This document shows positions 16,836 through 25,634 of a stretch of DNA of 64,000 nucleotides, piece by piece (the stretch's first letter is position 1; each line of letters opens with the position of its first letter). The DNA is taken from contig NZ_JACHML010000001.1 in assembly GCF_014208045.1 (NCBI RefSeq), positions 3,472,001 through 3,536,000 on the forward strand, in the 5' to 3' direction. This DNA is from Microbacterium thalassium (lineage in GTDB: Bacteria; Actinomycetota; Actinomycetes; Actinomycetales; Microbacteriaceae). The position numbers and the translations under genes are program-made. A model generated the notes under the pieces. It had not been told where the DNA came from. It saw nothing but the letters and a program-made list of their open reading frames with translations, and did not search any database.

Positions 16836-18428
16836 ATGCCGTCAGCTTCGCCCTCCCTGTACGACGTCGCGATCGTCGGAGGCGGGCACAACGCGCTCGT
16901 CGCCGCGGCGTACCTCGCCCGCGCCGGCTGCTCGGTCGTGGTCCTGGAGCGCCTCGACGCCGTCGGCGGCGCCGCGGTGTCGGAGCGCCCGTGGCCCGGG
17001 GTCGACGCGCGTCTCTCGCGCTACAGCTACCTGGTGAGCCTGCTCCCCCGCACGATCATCGACGACCTCGGACTGGACATCCGCCTCCGCCGGCGCCGCT
17101 ACTCCTCGTTCACACCCGACCCCGCGGACCCCGCCCGCGGCATCCTCGTCGACACGCAGGATGCCGCCGCCACGGCCGCCTCGTTCCAGCGCACGACCGG
17201 CGATCGACACGAAGCCGACCGGTTCGCGACGTTCTACGACCGCGTCGGGCCCGTCGCGAAGCTGCTCTTCCCGACCGTCACGGCGCCCCTCGCGCGCCGA
17301 TCCGACGTGCGGCGGGCGCTCGGCGACGACGCGCTGTGGGCCGACCTCGTCGAGCGGCCGCTCGGGGAGATGGTGCGCGGCGCGCTGGCCACCGACATCG
17401 CGCGCGGCATCGCGCTGACCGACGGGCTCATCGGCACCTTCGCGACAGCGGATGAGCCGAGCCTGCGGCAGAACCGGTGCTTCCTCTACCACGTGATCGG
17501 CGGGGGCACCGGTGACTGGGACGTCCCGGTCGGCGGCATGGGCATGGTCACCGGCGAGCTCGCCCGCGCGGCTCGCGAAGCAGGCGCCGTGCTGCGCACC
17601 GGTGCCGAGGTCGCGTCGGTCAGCCCCGACGGCGAGGTCGTCCTGGCCGACGGCGAGCAGGTCCGCGCGCGCCTGGTGCTCAGCGGCGTGGGACCGGCCG
17701 TGCTCGGCGACCTGCTGTCGGCGGGTGGCGCCGACGCGGCGGCATCCGCTTCGGCCGCGACGCCCGAGGGCGCCCAGGTCAAGGTCAACATGCTGCTGCG
17801 ACGGCTCCCCCGGCTGCGCGACACCGACGTCGCGCCCGAGGCGGCGTTCGCGGGGACGTTCCACATCAACGAGACGATGCCGCAGCTTGATGCCGCGTAC
17901 GCGACGGCTGCGGCGGGCGGCATCCCGGATCCCCTCCCGGCGGAGATCTACTGCCATTCGCTCACCGACCCGTCGATCATCGGTCCCGAGCTGCGGGCCG
18001 AGGGCGCCCAGACGCTGACGCTGTTCGGGCTCCAGGTTCCCCACTCACTCGCGGCGGGCGGCGACCCGGCGCGGGTGCGGGCCGATCTGCTGGCGGCGGC
18101 GCAGCGCTCGCTCGACGCGGTGCTCGCCGAGCCCATCGCCGAGTGCGTGTACGAGGCGCCGGACGGGTCGCCGTGCATCGAGGCGCGAACCACGGCCGAC
18201 CTCGAGGACTCGCTCGCGATGCGGGCCGGTGACATCTTCCACGGTCCGCTGTCGTGGCCGTGGGCCGAGGACGACGCTCCGCTCGCCTCCCCTGCCGAGC
18301 GCTGGGGGGTCGCCACGAAGCATCCGACCGTGCTCGTGTGCGGCTCGGGTGCGCAGCGCGGCGGAGCTGTGAGCGGCATCGGCGGGCACAATGCGGCCAT
18401 GGCGGCGCTCGAGATGCTCGGTGCCTGA
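16836..18428 (+). CDS. FAD-dependent phytoene-desaturase-like oxidoreductase
   Basis: A 530-residue NAD(P)/FAD-binding amine-oxidase/CrtI-like protein. The Rossmann motif VAIVGGGHNALVAAAYLARAG starts near residue 10, followed by LERLDAVGGAA, and the C-terminal FAD-binding segment is VLVCGSGAQRGGAVSGIGGHNAA. VPVGGMGMVTGELARAA is the usual substrate-domain motif. The family includes carotenoid desaturases and all-trans-retinol saturases, but no crt genes are adjacent, so this is probably not carotenoid synthesis. Start at ATG 16836, with TACCGT (16825-16830) 5 nt upstream. Confidence 0.85.
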   Translation: MPSASPSLYDVAIVGGGHNALVAAAYLARAGCSVVVLERLDAVGGAAVSERPWPGVDARLSRYSYLVSLLPRTIIDDLGLDIRLRRRRYSSFTPDPADPARGILVDTQDAAATAASFQRTTGDRHEADRFATFYDRVGPVAKLLFPTVTAPLARRSDVRRALGDDALWADLVERPLGEMVRGALATDIARGIALTDGLIGTFATADEPSLRQNRCFLYHVIGGGTGDWDVPVGGMGMVTGELARAAREAGAVLRTGAEVASVSPDGEVVLADGEQVRARLVLSGVGPAVLGDLLSAGGADAAASASAATPEGAQVKVNMLLRRLPRLRDTDVAPEAAFAGTFHINETMPQLDAAYATAAAGGIPDPLPAEIYCHSLTDPSIIGPELRAEGAQTLTLFGLQVPHSLAAGGDPARVRADLLAAAQRSLDAVLAEPIAECVYEAPDGSPCIEARTTADLEDSLAMRAGDIFHGPLSWPWAEDDAPLASPAERWGVATKHPTVLVCGSGAQRGGAVSGIGGHNAAMAALEMLGA

Positions 18429-18458
18429 GCCGCACGTCCGCCGCGCGGGCGCCCGCCA

Positions 18459-19532
18459 CTACGGGCGCGGCGGAAGCGGAGGCGGCGGCGGGTAGCCCTC
18501 GTACCCCGCGGGGGTGCCGGGACCCGATCCCGGCGCGCCGTGCGACGGCGCAGGGGGCTCGGCAGCGGACGGCTCCACAGCAGGAGCGGTCTGCTCAGGG
18601 GCCTGCGCGGGCTCGGGGCGCGTGAAGACCTGCGCCCCCTCGCTCGGATAGCCCGTGTAGTAGGCACCCCAGTCCGGCGACCCGTCGGGCATCATCGGCA
18701 GCGGCGTGACGCCGTCGACGAAGGTCGGCCAGGGCAGGAGCTCCTGCTGCTGAGCCGGCTGAGCAGGCGAAGCCGCAGGCGCCGCAGGCGCCGCCGAGCC
18801 GTAGGGGGCCGGCTGCGTGCCGTAGGGCACGGCCTGAGCGCCGTACGGAGCCGGCTGACCGCCGTAGGGTGCGGGCTGCGCGGTGACCGGCCGGGGCTTC
18901 TTCGGCGCGAACAGCACGTTCACGAGCGGGATGAGCGCGGTGCCGACCGCCGCGAGGATCGCCACGGCGACGGTGATGCGCCAGTAGATGTCGGCGAACC
19001 GGATCCAGTCGCTCAGCATGAGGGGAACGATCAGCAGCGCGGCGAGCCCGACGACGAGGGCGATCGTGACGATCGTGACGACCTGCGTGAAGACGGTGAC
19101 GTAGCGACGGAACGCCTTCATGTAGAGGCGGACGTGGAGCACTGCGAGCTGCAGGATCAGGACGATCAGGAGGAACGAGACGAACCGCCCGACGCCCGAC
19201 CATGAGTTCCGCTCGGGCATCCAGATCATGACGGCGCCGATGAGCAGCGCGACGATCCACGACGCCATGCTCGCCAGCGCGAACCACACCGGGCGGCGCG
19301 GCGCGAGATGCGCGTCGAGGATCGAGACGCCGGCGAAGCCGACGAGCAGCAGGATCGTGAGGAAGGCCCGCGCGACGATGCCGTTCTGCGAGCCGATCAG
19401 CACCCAGATGACGCACACGATCGCCGCGGCGATGAGGGCGCCGATCGCAACCCAGATGGCTGCGCGCAGCAGCTTCGACGCGTTCGGATCAGCGTGCTCC
19501 GGCTGCGACGGCTGCGGGGCGGGAGCGGTCAT
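18459..19532 (-). CDS. Six-helix membrane protein with Pro/Gln/Tyr-rich tail
   Basis: A 357-residue protein of unknown function. About six membrane helices lie between residues 25 and 235. The C-terminal third is low-complexity, with four tandem (Q/A)-x-(A/V)-PYG repeats (APYGGQPAPYGAQAVPYG) and a final PPPPPLPP run. Start at ATG 19532 with a GAGAGGA Shine-Dalgarno 6 nt upstream. The repeat tail resembles disordered, membrane-tethered scaffolds seen in actinobacteria. It is convergent with the oxidoreductase, 30 bp away. Confidence 0.75.
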   Translation of the reverse strand: MTAPAPQPSQPEHADPNASKLLRAAIWVAIGALIAAAIVCVIWVLIGSQNGIVARAFLTILLLVGFAGVSILDAHLAPRRPVWFALASMASWIVALLIGAVMIWMPERNSWSGVGRFVSFLLIVLILQLAVLHVRLYMKAFRRYVTVFTQVVTIVTIALVVGLAALLIVPLMLSDWIRFADIYWRITVAVAILAAVGTALIPLVNVLFAPKKPRPVTAQPAPYGGQPAPYGAQAVPYGTQPAPYGSAAPAAPAASPAQPAQQQELLPWPTFVDGVTPLPMMPDGSPDWGAYYTGYPSEGAQVFTRPEPAQAPEQTAPAVEPSAAEPPAPSHGAPGSGPGTPAGYEGYPPPPPLPPRP

Positions 19533-19641
19533 GGCGGTCCTCTCTTCCACGGACGACACGCGCCCGCACGCCCATCCTGGCACGCTGACCGGCGCGGCCC
19601 CCAGCCCTCAGCGTCGACAGCGCACGCGGCCGCGGAGACGA

Positions 19642-19670
19642 CGAGAGCCTCCCACGTGGGGAGGCTCTCG
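19642..19670 (-). terminator. Hairpin terminator downstream of tRNA-Tyr
   Basis: A perfect 12-bp inverted repeat (CGAGAGCCTCCC / GGGAGGCTCTCG) with a 5-nt loop begins 10 bp after the tRNA-Tyr 3' end. It lacks a T-run, as is common for GC-rich terminators. Confidence 0.7.
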
Positions 19671-19679
19671 AACGGCGCG

Positions 19680-19761
19680 TGGCGAGTGAGGGATTCGAAC
19701 CCCCGAAGTCTAAGACGGCTGATTTACAGTCAGATCCCTTTGGCCGCTTGGGTAACTCGCC
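19680..19761 (-). tRNA. tRNA-Tyr(GTA)
   Basis: An 82-nt class II tRNA: acceptor GGCGAGT/ACTCGCC with discriminator A, anticodon arm CTGAC-TGTAAAT with anticodon GTA, long variable arm (CCGTCTTAGACTTCGG) and T-loop TTCGAAT. CCA is not encoded in full. Confidence 0.96.
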
Positions 19762-19781
19762 AAATGCGCACCCGCCCGGCT

Positions 19782-19811
19782 TGTACAGTCGACCGGAGGC
19801 GCGATCAACAA
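19782..19811 (-). promoter_or_regulatory. Promoter of tRNA-Tyr
   Basis: On the minus strand TTGTTG (19806-19811), an 18-bp spacer and TGTACA (19782-19787) form a -35/-10 pair 20 bp before the tRNA 5' end. Confidence 0.6.
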
Positions 19812-19860
19812 TCCTACCCGGTCTTCGGCGGAGGCAGAAATCGGTGCGCGCCCGGGCGGG

Positions 19861-20778
19861 TCAGGTGCCGATCAGGTCCATGTCGATCCCCTTGAGGGCC
19901 GAGGGCTGGCGCAGGAGCGCGCCTTCGAAGCGGCACGTCGCCGCGGCGACGTCCATCGCGCCGTGGAGCACCTCCGACCAGGCGTCGGACCCCGCGGGAG
20001 TGTCCTCGACCATGGCGGCGACGGTCGCCGCGAACGCGGCATCCCCGGCGCCCATGGTGTCGACGATGGACCCCGGCAGTGCGGACACCGGTGCGTTCAC
20101 GTCCTCTCCCCCGACCTCGATGGTCGCCCCGGCGGCACCGGCCGTGGCCAGCACGGCGTGGGCGCCCAGGTCGATCAGCCGCTCACGGACGGTGGCGAGA
20201 TCCGTGTCGTACAGCACGGCGGCATCCTCTTCGCCGACCTTGACGAGGGATGCCGCGGGCACGAGCCCCTCGAACCCCGCCACGAACCGGTCGCGGTCGG
20301 CCATCATGCCGGTGCGCGGGTTCGGGTCGATCGCGAACCGCACGCCGGCGGTGCTGAGCGCCTCGGCGAGCTCGGCGGTCTGCTCGATGTCGTCCAGTGC
20401 GATGCAGCTGATGGCGATGAACGGCGCGGCGGCCATCGCTGCGCGCTCGGCCTCGCCGTAGCGGATGCGGCGAGCGCGCGACGCCTCGTTGAACACGTAC
20501 TCGGGCTCCCCGTACCTATTGCGCGTGCTGACAGCACGCGCCGAGCCCAGCGGCGACGTCGTAGCCACCAGCTCCACCCCGTAGTCGGACAGATACGCGC
20601 GGATGTGCGACCCGGCTTCGTCGTCGCCCACCATGGCGATGAGCGTCGTGGGGACGCCCAGCCTCGACAGCCCGACGGCGACGTTCAGGGCCGCTCCCCC
20701 GACGAACTCCCGCACATCCGTCTCGTCGCGCAGCTCATCGATGAGCGCGTCGCCGATCACCACCACTCGCCCGGTCAT
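19861..20778 (-). CDS. PfkB-family carbohydrate kinase
   Basis: A 305-residue ribokinase-like sugar kinase. The N-terminal FVGGAALNVAVGLSRLG is the PfkB substrate signature, and the C-terminal DTMGAGDAAFAATVA carries the anion-hole GAGD with the catalytic aspartate. It should phosphorylate a sugar (fructose, ribose or similar) with ATP; the sugar is unclear, since no transporter is adjacent. Start at ATG 20778 with a strong GGGGAGG site; it overlaps the FBP gene stop (ATGA). Confidence 0.9.
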   Translation of the reverse strand: MTGRVVVIGDALIDELRDETDVREFVGGAALNVAVGLSRLGVPTTLIAMVGDDEAGSHIRAYLSDYGVELVATTSPLGSARAVSTRNRYGEPEYVFNEASRARRIRYGEAERAAMAAAPFIAISCIALDDIEQTAELAEALSTAGVRFAIDPNPRTGMMADRDRFVAGFEGLVPAASLVKVGEEDAAVLYDTDLATVRERLIDLGAHAVLATAGAAGATIEVGGEDVNAPVSALPGSIVDTMGAGDAAFAATVAAMVEDTPAGSDAWSEVLHGAMDVAAATCRFEGALLRQPSALKGIDMDLIGT

Positions 20779-21275
20779 GCCGACCTCCCCGTCGTCTCGA
20801 GTATCCGTCCCACAAAGGCCTCTGTGCGCCGCTTCGTGCCGTCGATGCGCATGTCGACGCTCGCCCGGATCTCGTTCGGCGCGAGCGGCGCGACCAGGCG
20901 CACGTTCTCGTGGCACGACAGGTCCGCGCATATGTAGGTGCCGACGCTGTCGCCGTGCTCCCCGGCCCGCCCCGCCTTGCGGGCGCTGAAGAGCGACACC
21001 TGATCGGCCGGCTGCATGGTGTGGCACAGGTTGCACATCGCCGCACGCGCGCGCGAGTTGCCGGCGGCCTTGCGCAGCACGATGCCGCGCGGCTCACCGT
21101 CGACCTCGGCGACGAGGTATCCGCGATCCCGGAATTTCGGGTCGCGCCACGCGAGGAAGTCGAGCGGGTCCCAGTCGGTCATCACGACCTTCAGCGGAAC
21201 CTCGATGGCTCGGAGCTCGTCGGGTGCGGCGTTCACGAACGACGCACGGAGCTCGTCTGCGGTGAGCGGGCGCAT
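20775..21275 (-). CDS. FBP-domain zinc protein (EF-G-binding-like)
   Basis: A 166-residue protein of the FBP C-terminal family, a treble-clef zinc fold described in EF-G-binding proteins. The four zinc ligands are two CxxC pairs: MCNLCH near residue 80 and YICADLSCHENV near 115. It begins MRPLTADELRASFVNA, with ATG 21275 behind a perfect AGGAGGT site. EF-G-binding homologues are linked to rescue from fusidic-acid inhibition in other bacteria; here that is only family knowledge. Overlaps pfkB by 4 bp. Confidence 0.85.
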   Translation of the reverse strand: MRPLTADELRASFVNAAPDELRAIEVPLKVVMTDWDPLDFLAWRDPKFRDRGYLVAEVDGEPRGIVLRKAAGNSRARAAMCNLCHTMQPADQVSLFSARKAGRAGEHGDSVGTYICADLSCHENVRLVAPLAPNEIRASVDMRIDGTKRRTEAFVGRILETTGRSA

Positions 21276-21294
21276 GCCACCTCCTGCCGCCAGT

Positions 21295-22104
21295 CTACGA
21301 ACCGGTCGCGTCGCTGTCTCGCCCCCACCCCAGACGGATCGACACCGCATCCGCCGCGCGGCCCGGGAACTCGGGCCACCCGGGTTCGAGCTCCCCGAGC
21401 AGCGCGAACAGCTCCCGCGCGGCCGGTTCCACATCCTGCGCGACGGCGCGGGCGATGCGGTCGGCCCACTCGGGGAAGTCCCGCTCGAACCGCCGCGCCG
21501 GGTCGATGCGGTCGCGCGCAGCGCCCGATCGCTCGGGATGGCGTCCCCGCACCGCACGGATCAGATGCTGCACGGCCCACCAGCGCACGAACTGGCCGGC
21601 GACGAGCACCTCGCCGCGACGCGCCCGCCCGACGCCGATCAGGAGCTTCACGAGCACGAGCCGCGCGTCGTTCGCCGCATCGAACCGGTCACCCGCGGCC
21701 GCACGCTCGCGGGAACGCTCGACGAGTTCCGCGACCGAGTGCGCCGCGTCGTCGACGACGACCGTCGCCTCGCCCGCGAGGGCGCCCGAGAGCTCGGATG
21801 CCTCGGCGAACGCGAACTCCATGACGTGTCCGTCGTCGTAGACGGCGACGAACCCGACCTCGCCTTCGCGCGCCAGCAGGGCCAGCGCGGGCTGGTCGGG
21901 GAGCCACGACAGATCCGAGCGCACGGCGCCCGCCCGCCCGTCCCCGATGATCGCGAAGAAATCGTGATCGGACCATTCGTCGCGTCGCGCGGCGGCTTCG
22001 TCGGATGCCGAGCCCATCAGGGCGAGCCCGACGAGGTCCGGATGCTGCGCGACGCCCTCGGCCAGTCCGCGGCTGAGGGCGTCGAAGCGCTCAGGCGTCG
22101 CCAT
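21295..22104 (-). CDS. Nucleotidyltransferase-fold protein (aminoglycoside adenylyltransferase-like)
   Basis: A 269-residue protein with a nucleotidyltransferase core: GLALMGSASD followed by EWSDHDFF, the GS and DxD elements that bind metal and NTP, and an acidic partner near VVDD. A helical C-terminal half (FVRWWAVQHLIRAVRG) resembles streptomycin adenylyltransferase-type proteins. It could adenylylate a small molecule or be an antitoxin-like relative; resistance is not shown. The stop is 19 bp before the FBP gene, and its start overlaps the GH13 stop by 14 bp. Confidence 0.75.
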   Translation of the reverse strand: MATPERFDALSRGLAEGVAQHPDLVGLALMGSASDEAAARRDEWSDHDFFAIIGDGRAGAVRSDLSWLPDQPALALLAREGEVGFVAVYDDGHVMEFAFAEASELSGALAGEATVVVDDAAHSVAELVERSRERAAAGDRFDAANDARLVLVKLLIGVGRARRGEVLVAGQFVRWWAVQHLIRAVRGRHPERSGAARDRIDPARRFERDFPEWADRIARAVAQDVEPAARELFALLGELEPGWPEFPGRAADAVSIRLGWGRDSDATGS

Positions 22105-24025
22105 CGTCGTCTCCCGTCGGAACCGCCACTCCGGGCAGCAACCACACGGCGAAGGTCACGCCCTCGGAGGCGAGCACGGACTCGCCGTCCGCATCCGCTG
22201 TGAGCGCGGCGTCGCCGAACAGAAGCGACGCGTGATCGGCGCCGGCCACGGCACCGGCGGGGAGCGTGATCCGCGCATCGGCGGTGGAGGCCAGGACGAG
22301 AACACTCTCGTCGGCGCTCTCGCGCACGAACACCAGGCTCGTCTCGTCCGCGTGCAGCCATCGCAGTCCGCCCGTCGCCAACGCCGGGTGGGCGCGGCGC
22401 AGCGCGATGAGTTCCCGGTACAGGTCGAGCCGTTCGGCGACGCCCGGCTCGGACTCGGTCCCCCATGGCATCGGCGTGCGGCTGGCCTCGCCGTCGACGC
22501 CGGTCAGGCCGAACTCGTCGCCGGCGAACAGCACCGGCATGCCCGGCAGGGTCATCGACAGCCCGACCGCGGCCGGGATGACGTCGTCCGGCGCGTTCGT
22601 GGCGAAGCGCGCGGTGTCATGGCTGTCGAGGGTCTGCATGTTGCCGAGCCGCACGCGCCACGGGATCCCCGAGGCGAACCGCGTGACGGCGGCGGCGAAC
22701 CGCCGTGCGTCGTACCGCGGGATCCCGTCGACCGGCTGGCCGAAGAACCACGGCTCGGTGCGCTCGTGCCCCTCGCCGGTGACGTACGGGGCGCCACTCG
22801 GTTCGCACAGCCACGCCCACAGCGGCCGGGTGAACGCGGGGTAGGTCATCGCGCCGTGCCACCCGTCGCCGGTGAGATCGCCCGACGCGTCGTTCGTGAT
22901 CTCGGCGATGAGGAGTGTCTCGGGGTCGATGTCGATCATCGTCCGGCGGATCACCTGCCTCACGTCGGCGTTGAGATCGACGTCCCCCAGTCGCCCGGTC
23001 ATGTTCGCCACGTCGATGCGCCACCCGTCGAGGGAGAACGGAGGCTTCAGCCACCGGGCGACGACCGAATCCGGTCCCTCGATGAACCGACGTCGCAGTT
23101 CTGCGGACGACCAGTCGAACTTCGGAAGGGTGGGTGTGCCGAGCCACGACTCATAGCGCGTGCACGCGGCATCCGTGAAGTAGTAGAAGTCGCCCTCGGG
23201 GGCGCCGGGATTGCCCAGTGCCGCCTGGAACCACTCGTGCCGGTCGCCGGAGTGATTGGAGGTGAGGTCGCCGACGACGCGGATGCCGCGTGCGTGCGCC
23301 TCGTCCACCAGCCGGATGAGCGCCTCGTCACCGCCCAGCAGCGGATCGACCGCGGTGAAGTTCGATGCGTCGTACCGATGGTTCGAGGCCGCCGGGAAGA
23401 ACGGGGTCAGATAGAGCAGGTTCACGCCCAGACCCACGAGGTGGTCGAGCCTCTCGCGGATGCCGTCGAGGTCGCCGCCGTAGAACTGCTGCGAACGGCC
23501 CGGCATCGTCGGCTCGACCGGATCGTCCCACGCGGCCGGGATCGCCCAGTCGGGCACGGGATGCGCATCCGCCGCCGCCGACCGCGCGAACCGGTCGGGG
23601 AAGACCTGGTACATCACGGCCTCGGTCATCCACGCGGGCGGGGCAGGATGGGCGACGAGCGCGAAGTCGTCGGTGTTGCGGGTCTCGAGGTCCGACAGGC
23701 CGGCCTGGTTGAGCCACTCGACGCGCCCCGACTCGTGCACGAGCAGCCACCGGTAGCCGTGCCGCGGGTTCGCGACGACGACGGGTGCCTCCCACCACGT
23801 CCAGCCGCCCTGTCGGCCGAGCCGGACCGCATCGGTCCAGGCCGGCTCGTGGTCGGGATTGGAGAGGGTGCGAACGGCCCGCAGCGCGGGATAGGCGTCG
23901 GGAACGCGGAGCCTCACCCGCACCTCCTCGCCGAGAGCGGGCGTCTGCGTCGAGACGTGGAGCGGCGAGCCGTCGTGGTGCGGCAGTTCCGGGTGCCCGG
24001 GCAGAGGGGCGTGGAGCAGGGTCAT
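22091..24025 (-). CDS. Cytoplasmic GH13 alpha-glucosidase/cyclomaltodextrinase-like
   Basis: A 644-residue glycoside hydrolase family 13 enzyme without signal peptide. The N-terminal ~125 residues are a beta-domain (CBM34-like), then the catalytic barrel: nucleophile D338 in GWRIDVANM, acid/base E375 in LLIAEIT, and D470 in LDSHDTAR; VVGDLTSNHSG is conserved region I. It should hydrolyse maltodextrins brought in by the linked MalEFG transporter. I chose ATG 24025; an ATG at 24103 with a GAGGG site would add 26 unconserved residues and is a real alternative. Last gene of the maltodextrin operon. Confidence 0.87.
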   Translation of the reverse strand: MTLLHAPLPGHPELPHHDGSPLHVSTQTPALGEEVRVRLRVPDAYPALRAVRTLSNPDHEPAWTDAVRLGRQGGWTWWEAPVVVANPRHGYRWLLVHESGRVEWLNQAGLSDLETRNTDDFALVAHPAPPAWMTEAVMYQVFPDRFARSAAADAHPVPDWAIPAAWDDPVEPTMPGRSQQFYGGDLDGIRERLDHLVGLGVNLLYLTPFFPAASNHRYDASNFTAVDPLLGGDEALIRLVDEAHARGIRVVGDLTSNHSGDRHEWFQAALGNPGAPEGDFYYFTDAACTRYESWLGTPTLPKFDWSSAELRRRFIEGPDSVVARWLKPPFSLDGWRIDVANMTGRLGDVDLNADVRQVIRRTMIDIDPETLLIAEITNDASGDLTGDGWHGAMTYPAFTRPLWAWLCEPSGAPYVTGEGHERTEPWFFGQPVDGIPRYDARRFAAAVTRFASGIPWRVRLGNMQTLDSHDTARFATNAPDDVIPAAVGLSMTLPGMPVLFAGDEFGLTGVDGEASRTPMPWGTESEPGVAERLDLYRELIALRRAHPALATGGLRWLHADETSLVFVRESADESVLVLASTADARITLPAGAVAGADHASLLFGDAALTADADGESVLASEGVTFAVWLLPGVAVPTGDDDGDA

Positions 24026-24146
24026 GTCGGTCCGTTTCGAAGCGCCGGCGCGATGCGCCGCCGGTCGGGGAAAGGGGAGTCGTGGATGCACGGCGGTCGC
24101 CATGACAGAGCCCTCGTGTTGTTGTTCGGTTGTATCGGCCGGTTCC

Positions 24147-25631
24147 TCAGCGCCGTGACCCGAGATGGATCGCGGCCGCCGTGAGCGGCTCGAGGTCGAG
24201 GGTCGCGACACCGTCCGACACGGCGTACTCGCGCCCGGCGCATCCGTCATCATCCGCCGCGCCGGCGCCGCCCGAGACGACGTCGCAGTAGGCGCCGTCG
24301 GGCATCGAGGTCGGGATGTCGATCCGCTGCGCCTCCGCGCCGACGTTGACGGCGACGACGCCGCGGCCCTCGCACTCGAAGCCGTACGCGTCGCCCTCGT
24401 CGACTCCCGGCATCCGCGGTTCGTCGCCCGCGATCGCGCGGAACTCGAGCATTCCGCCGATCGCCGGCCATGACTGCACGCACGTGCGCTCGCCGTCGGC
24501 GTACTCGTCCGCCGGTTCGGCCACGCGCGGGCACGTCTCGGCGACCACCCGCCCGTCGTCACCCGTCGGGGCGCCCGCATCGCGGTCGCTGAAGGCGTAG
24601 CCCGAGTAGACGACGGGCGTGCCGTAGTCGTCGGCGAGCATCAGCACGTTCGCGATGACGTAGAGCGGACCGTGCCGGTAGGTCACGTCGGCCTCGCCGC
24701 GCTCGGTGTCGTGGTTGTCGACGAACACGATCGCGCGATCGGACGCCACGTGCAGAGGCCGGTCGCCGTCGAGCGCAGGATCGGCGAAGACTCCGTTGGA
24801 CAGCGGCGGCGTGAGGTCGCGCGCGTACGTGAACTCGAAGACCTCGCCGAACCCGGTGTACTCCTCGGGGGTGACCGGTTCGCCGCCGCCGCGGATCACC
24901 TCCGACAGGATCCGGGTGCCCTCGGGCAGGCTCGAGACGATGGCCTCGACGTCATCGGCGGCCATGTGCTTCGCGGCGTCGATGCGGAAGCCGGCTACCC
25001 CGAGAGAGAGGACGTCCTCGAGGTAGCCGGAGATGGTGGCTCGGACGGCGTCCGTGGAGGTGTCGAGGTCGGCGAGGTTCACCAGCTCGCACTGCTGCAC
25101 CTGATCGCGCGAGCGGTAGTCCTCGATGTCGTCGTAGGTGGTCAGCCCGCAATGGTGGAAGTCGTCGTAGCCGTACAGTCCCGGATACTCGTAGTGCTGG
25201 TACGTGGTTCCCGCGAAGCCGGTGCCGGGGGCCTCCTGGCCGGTCATGTGGTTGACGACGGCATCCGCGATGACGTCGATGCCGGCCGCGTCGCAGCGCG
25301 CGACCATATCGGCGAACTCGTCCCGAGTGCCCAGGCGCGATTCCAGCTCGTAGCTCACCGGCTGGTACGACGCCCACCACGGGTCGAGGTCGACGTGCTC
25401 GTTCGGCGGCGAGGTCAGCACCCACGCGAAGCCCGCGGGGCCGAGCGTCGTCTCGCACTCCTCGGCGAGGGTCGTCCATGGCAGCTGGAAGAGCTGGATG
25501 CCGACATCGGCCGGTGCCGGGTCGGGCGCGTCGCCGGGCGCACCGGCGCACCCGCCCAGAAGCGCCGCCGCGGCGAGCGCGCCGATGCCCGCGAACGCCC
25601 GCCGCACGAAGGAAGCGTGCTGACGAGGCAT
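24147..25631 (-). CDS. Secreted lipoprotein alpha-amylase (GH13)
   Basis: A 494-residue amylase with a lipoprotein signal (lipobox LLGGC, C28). GH13 residues are present: region I DVIADAVVNH, nucleophile D218 in GFRIDAAKH, acid/base E244 in ILSEVIRGG, and D308 in FVDNHDTER. The C-terminal beta domain is short, with two Cys pairs. Membrane-anchored outside the cell, it should cut starch into maltodextrins for MalE to capture. It begins 3 bp after malG. Confidence 0.9.
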   Translation of the reverse strand: MPRQHASFVRRAFAGIGALAAAALLGGCAGAPGDAPDPAPADVGIQLFQLPWTTLAEECETTLGPAGFAWVLTSPPNEHVDLDPWWASYQPVSYELESRLGTRDEFADMVARCDAAGIDVIADAVVNHMTGQEAPGTGFAGTTYQHYEYPGLYGYDDFHHCGLTTYDDIEDYRSRDQVQQCELVNLADLDTSTDAVRATISGYLEDVLSLGVAGFRIDAAKHMAADDVEAIVSSLPEGTRILSEVIRGGGEPVTPEEYTGFGEVFEFTYARDLTPPLSNGVFADPALDGDRPLHVASDRAIVFVDNHDTERGEADVTYRHGPLYVIANVLMLADDYGTPVVYSGYAFSDRDAGAPTGDDGRVVAETCPRVAEPADEYADGERTCVQSWPAIGGMLEFRAIAGDEPRMPGVDEGDAYGFECEGRGVVAVNVGAEAQRIDIPTSMPDGAYCDVVSGGAGAADDDGCAGREYAVSDGVATLDLEPLTAAAIHLGSRR

Positions 25632-25634
25632 CCG

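Noticed and set aside
24026..24103. N-terminal extension of the GH13 enzyme from ATG 24103
   Set aside because: Extra residues are basic and unconserved; not excluded, since a GAGGG site precedes it.
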